Source of the DNA: a bacterium
Lineage (GTDB): Bacteria > Sysuimicrobiota > Sysuimicrobiia > Sysuimicrobiales > Segetimicrobiaceae
NCBI GenBank assembly: GCA_035945995.1
Contig: DASYZR010000108.1
Coordinates: 1-34,689 of the forward strand
Direction: 5' to 3'
DNA: 34,689 nt
The stretch's first letter is position 1. Every line of letters starts with the position of its first letter. The notes beneath the pieces were generated by a model that was not told the origin of the DNA, searched no databases, and worked only from the letters and a program-made list of their open reading frames with translations. Below, in pieces: positions 33,887 through 34,689 of the stretch. The translations under genes and the position numbers were made by a program.

Positions 33887-34433
33887 CCGTCGGCTGTTCC
33901 TCGCGGCGGTCGCCGCGGCGTTCTGGGTCGCGGCTGCCGGGTTCTCCGTCGCGCGGGCGGACACGCTCGACGATCGCGTCTACGCCGTGGCGAGGCAACT
34001 CATGTGCCCGGTCTGCGCGGGACAAACCGTCGCGGAGAGCGACTCCGCGGTGGCCCGCGACATGCGCGACGTCATCCGCGCGAAGCTCCAGGCCGGCGAA
34101 ACACCGGCCGCCATCCTGAAATTCTTCGTCGGCCAGTTCGGCGAAGGGGTGCTCGCCGAGCCGCCCCGCCGCGGGCTTTCGCTGCTCTTGTATCTCGGTC
34201 CGCCGGCCGGGGTGGTCGCGGGGCTGGCGATCGCGGTTCTGTGCATTCGCTGGTGGACGGTGCGCGCCGGAGCGCCGTCGGGCGGGCCGCCGGCCTCCGG
34301 CGGGGAGACGCCCGGGACGGTCGCGGACGGTGCCGATCCCGGCGGCGGTCTCCGGCCCGGGCCGGAGCAGCCTCCGGCCGACTGGGAGCTCGCCCGGCTC
34401 GCCCGCGAACTCGAGGCCCGCGACCGCCTTTAA
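33876..34433 (+). CDS. CcmH/CycL-like cytochrome c maturation protein
   Basis: A 185-residue protein from GTG 33876. Signal peptide (RRLFLAAVAAAFWVAAAGFS) then the CcmH domain: LDDRVYAVARQLMCPVCAGQ with the redox pair Cys44/Cys47, then TVAESDSAVARDMRDVIRAK, then ILKFFVGQFGEGVLAEPPRR. One membrane helix (LLLYLGPPAGVVAGLAIAVL) follows, and a Pro/Gly-rich tail. In cytochrome c maturation system I, CcmH reduces or presents the apocytochrome CxxCH thiols on the outer face of the membrane. The usual motif is LRCPxCQ; here it is LMCPVCA, with both cysteines kept. No other ccm gene is adjacent. Its TAA overlaps, by two bases, the stop of the minus-strand oxidoreductase fragment. Confidence 0.85.
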   Translation: MKPSRRLFLAAVAAAFWVAAAGFSVARADTLDDRVYAVARQLMCPVCAGQTVAESDSAVARDMRDVIRAKLQAGETPAAILKFFVGQFGEGVLAEPPRRGLSLLLYLGPPAGVVAGLAIAVLCIRWWTVRAGAPSGGPPASGGETPGTVADGADPGGGLRPGPEQPPADWELARLARELEARDRL

Positions 34434-34550
34434 CGCACCCTGGCGCCGCGCGGGCATCCGGGCGCGATGTTCTGGTTCATACGGAACAGATTGCCGGGAT
34501 CGGACCGGCGCTTGAGCTCCACAAGCCGGGCGTAATTCGCCGGCGCCGCG
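34430..34550 (-). pseudogene. 3' stump of berberine-bridge-type FAD oxidoreductase
   Basis: On the minus strand, the last 40 codons before TAA (34430-34432) read ...ANYARLVELKRRSDPGNLFR, then MNQNIAPG. This is the BBE C-terminal segment of FAD_binding_4/BBE oxidoreductases (usual form NYxRLxxLKxxYDPxNLFRxNQNI). Upstream, where several hundred more residues should be, the frame runs after a few codons into the repeated TGATGCCTCAAA sequence at 34551 and meets a stop. The gene is therefore cut off by what appears to be an inserted element. The tail is too short to be functional. Confidence 0.75.
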
Positions 34551-34689
34551 TGATGCCTCAAAACTAAGTGTTACCGAAGAGTCGAGTGATGCCTCAAAGG
34601 GGTGTTACCGAGAGACGGCGCTCTGTCCTGTTTCGTCTCGTCGAGTGCCCGGCCGGTCGGCAAGCGTCCAGAGGCGCTGCAGCCGCTCC
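34551..34689. mobile_element. Probable end of an insertion sequence
   Basis: TGATGCCTCAAA occurs at 34551-34562 and again at 34587-34598, each followed by (A/G)GTGTTACCGA and GAG, a 36-bp spaced direct repeat starting at the point where the oxidoreductase is cut. Ends that begin with TG and carry repeated internal copies are a feature of IS21-type elements; the family is inferred only. On the minus strand, a frame entering from the right edge ends at TAA 34605-34607 (last residues GTRRDETGQSAVSR) and might be the element's terminal gene. Too little is in the window to name a transposase. Confidence 0.55.

Overview
The window is high-GC bacterial chromosome (mostly about 70% GC by eye) with frequent GTG/TTG starts, short or overlapping gene junctions and purine-rich ribosome binding sites. 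A T-box leader in front of the ilv-leu operon, a ComB-type phosphatase, LuxR/ATPase mega-regulators and a TrpR-related YerC/YecD protein point to a Terrabacteria-type lineage (Chloroflexota, Limnochordia-like Bacillota or a related candidate phylum). This placement is inference; no rRNA is present.

Layout. 1-901: the 3' part of a TraG/VirD4-type coupling ATPase, the only sign of conjugation. 986-4828: a tight plus-strand run of FAD oxidoreductase, TatD nuclease, M48 protease and ComB, converging on a minus-strand family 2 glycosyltransferase. 5498-6664: a polymer-forming membrane protein and tRNA-Arg(CCG) with its own extended -10 promoter. 6708-8340: a visibly lower-GC stretch with a zinc-ribbon membrane protein and a small muconolactone-isomerase-like protein. 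8341-12444: secreted and membrane proteins (aromatic-rich repeat protein, LysE exporter, DUF5666-like protein, methyltransferase, 4-TM protein). 12488-17158: a minus-strand catabolic/sulfur block of two glyoxalase/rhodanese-type sulfur enzymes, DUF1264, NIPSNAP, a frameshifted cupin and a decayed thiamine-pyrophosphate enzyme. 17324-22566: two tandem, closely related LuxR-type regulators, one intact with an adenylate-cyclase-like domain, the other broken by a 29-bp tandem duplication and a second frameshift.

22653-30671 is the best understood part: a promoter, a transcription-attenuating T-box riboswitch with a probable leucine CUC specifier, and ilvB-ilvN-ilvC-leuA-cimA-leuB. Together these make branched-chain amino acid precursors, with 2-oxobutyrate for isoleucine coming from pyruvate through citramalate. 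ilvD and leuCD are not in the window.

30709-34433 holds a DUF1272 zinc protein, an unrecognised membrane-anchored protein bracketed by two copies of a hairpin repeat, a polytopic membrane protein, a helical repeat protein with no convincing start, a YerC/YecD-like regulator and a lone CcmH-like protein. The right edge shows the stump of a berberine-bridge-type oxidoreductase (minus strand) that stops at what looks like the end of an insertion sequence.

I found no wholly new system. The most informative observations are the T-box architecture, the duplication-broken regulator, the decayed cupin/TPP-enzyme cluster, the hairpin repeat pair and the insertion junction at the right end.
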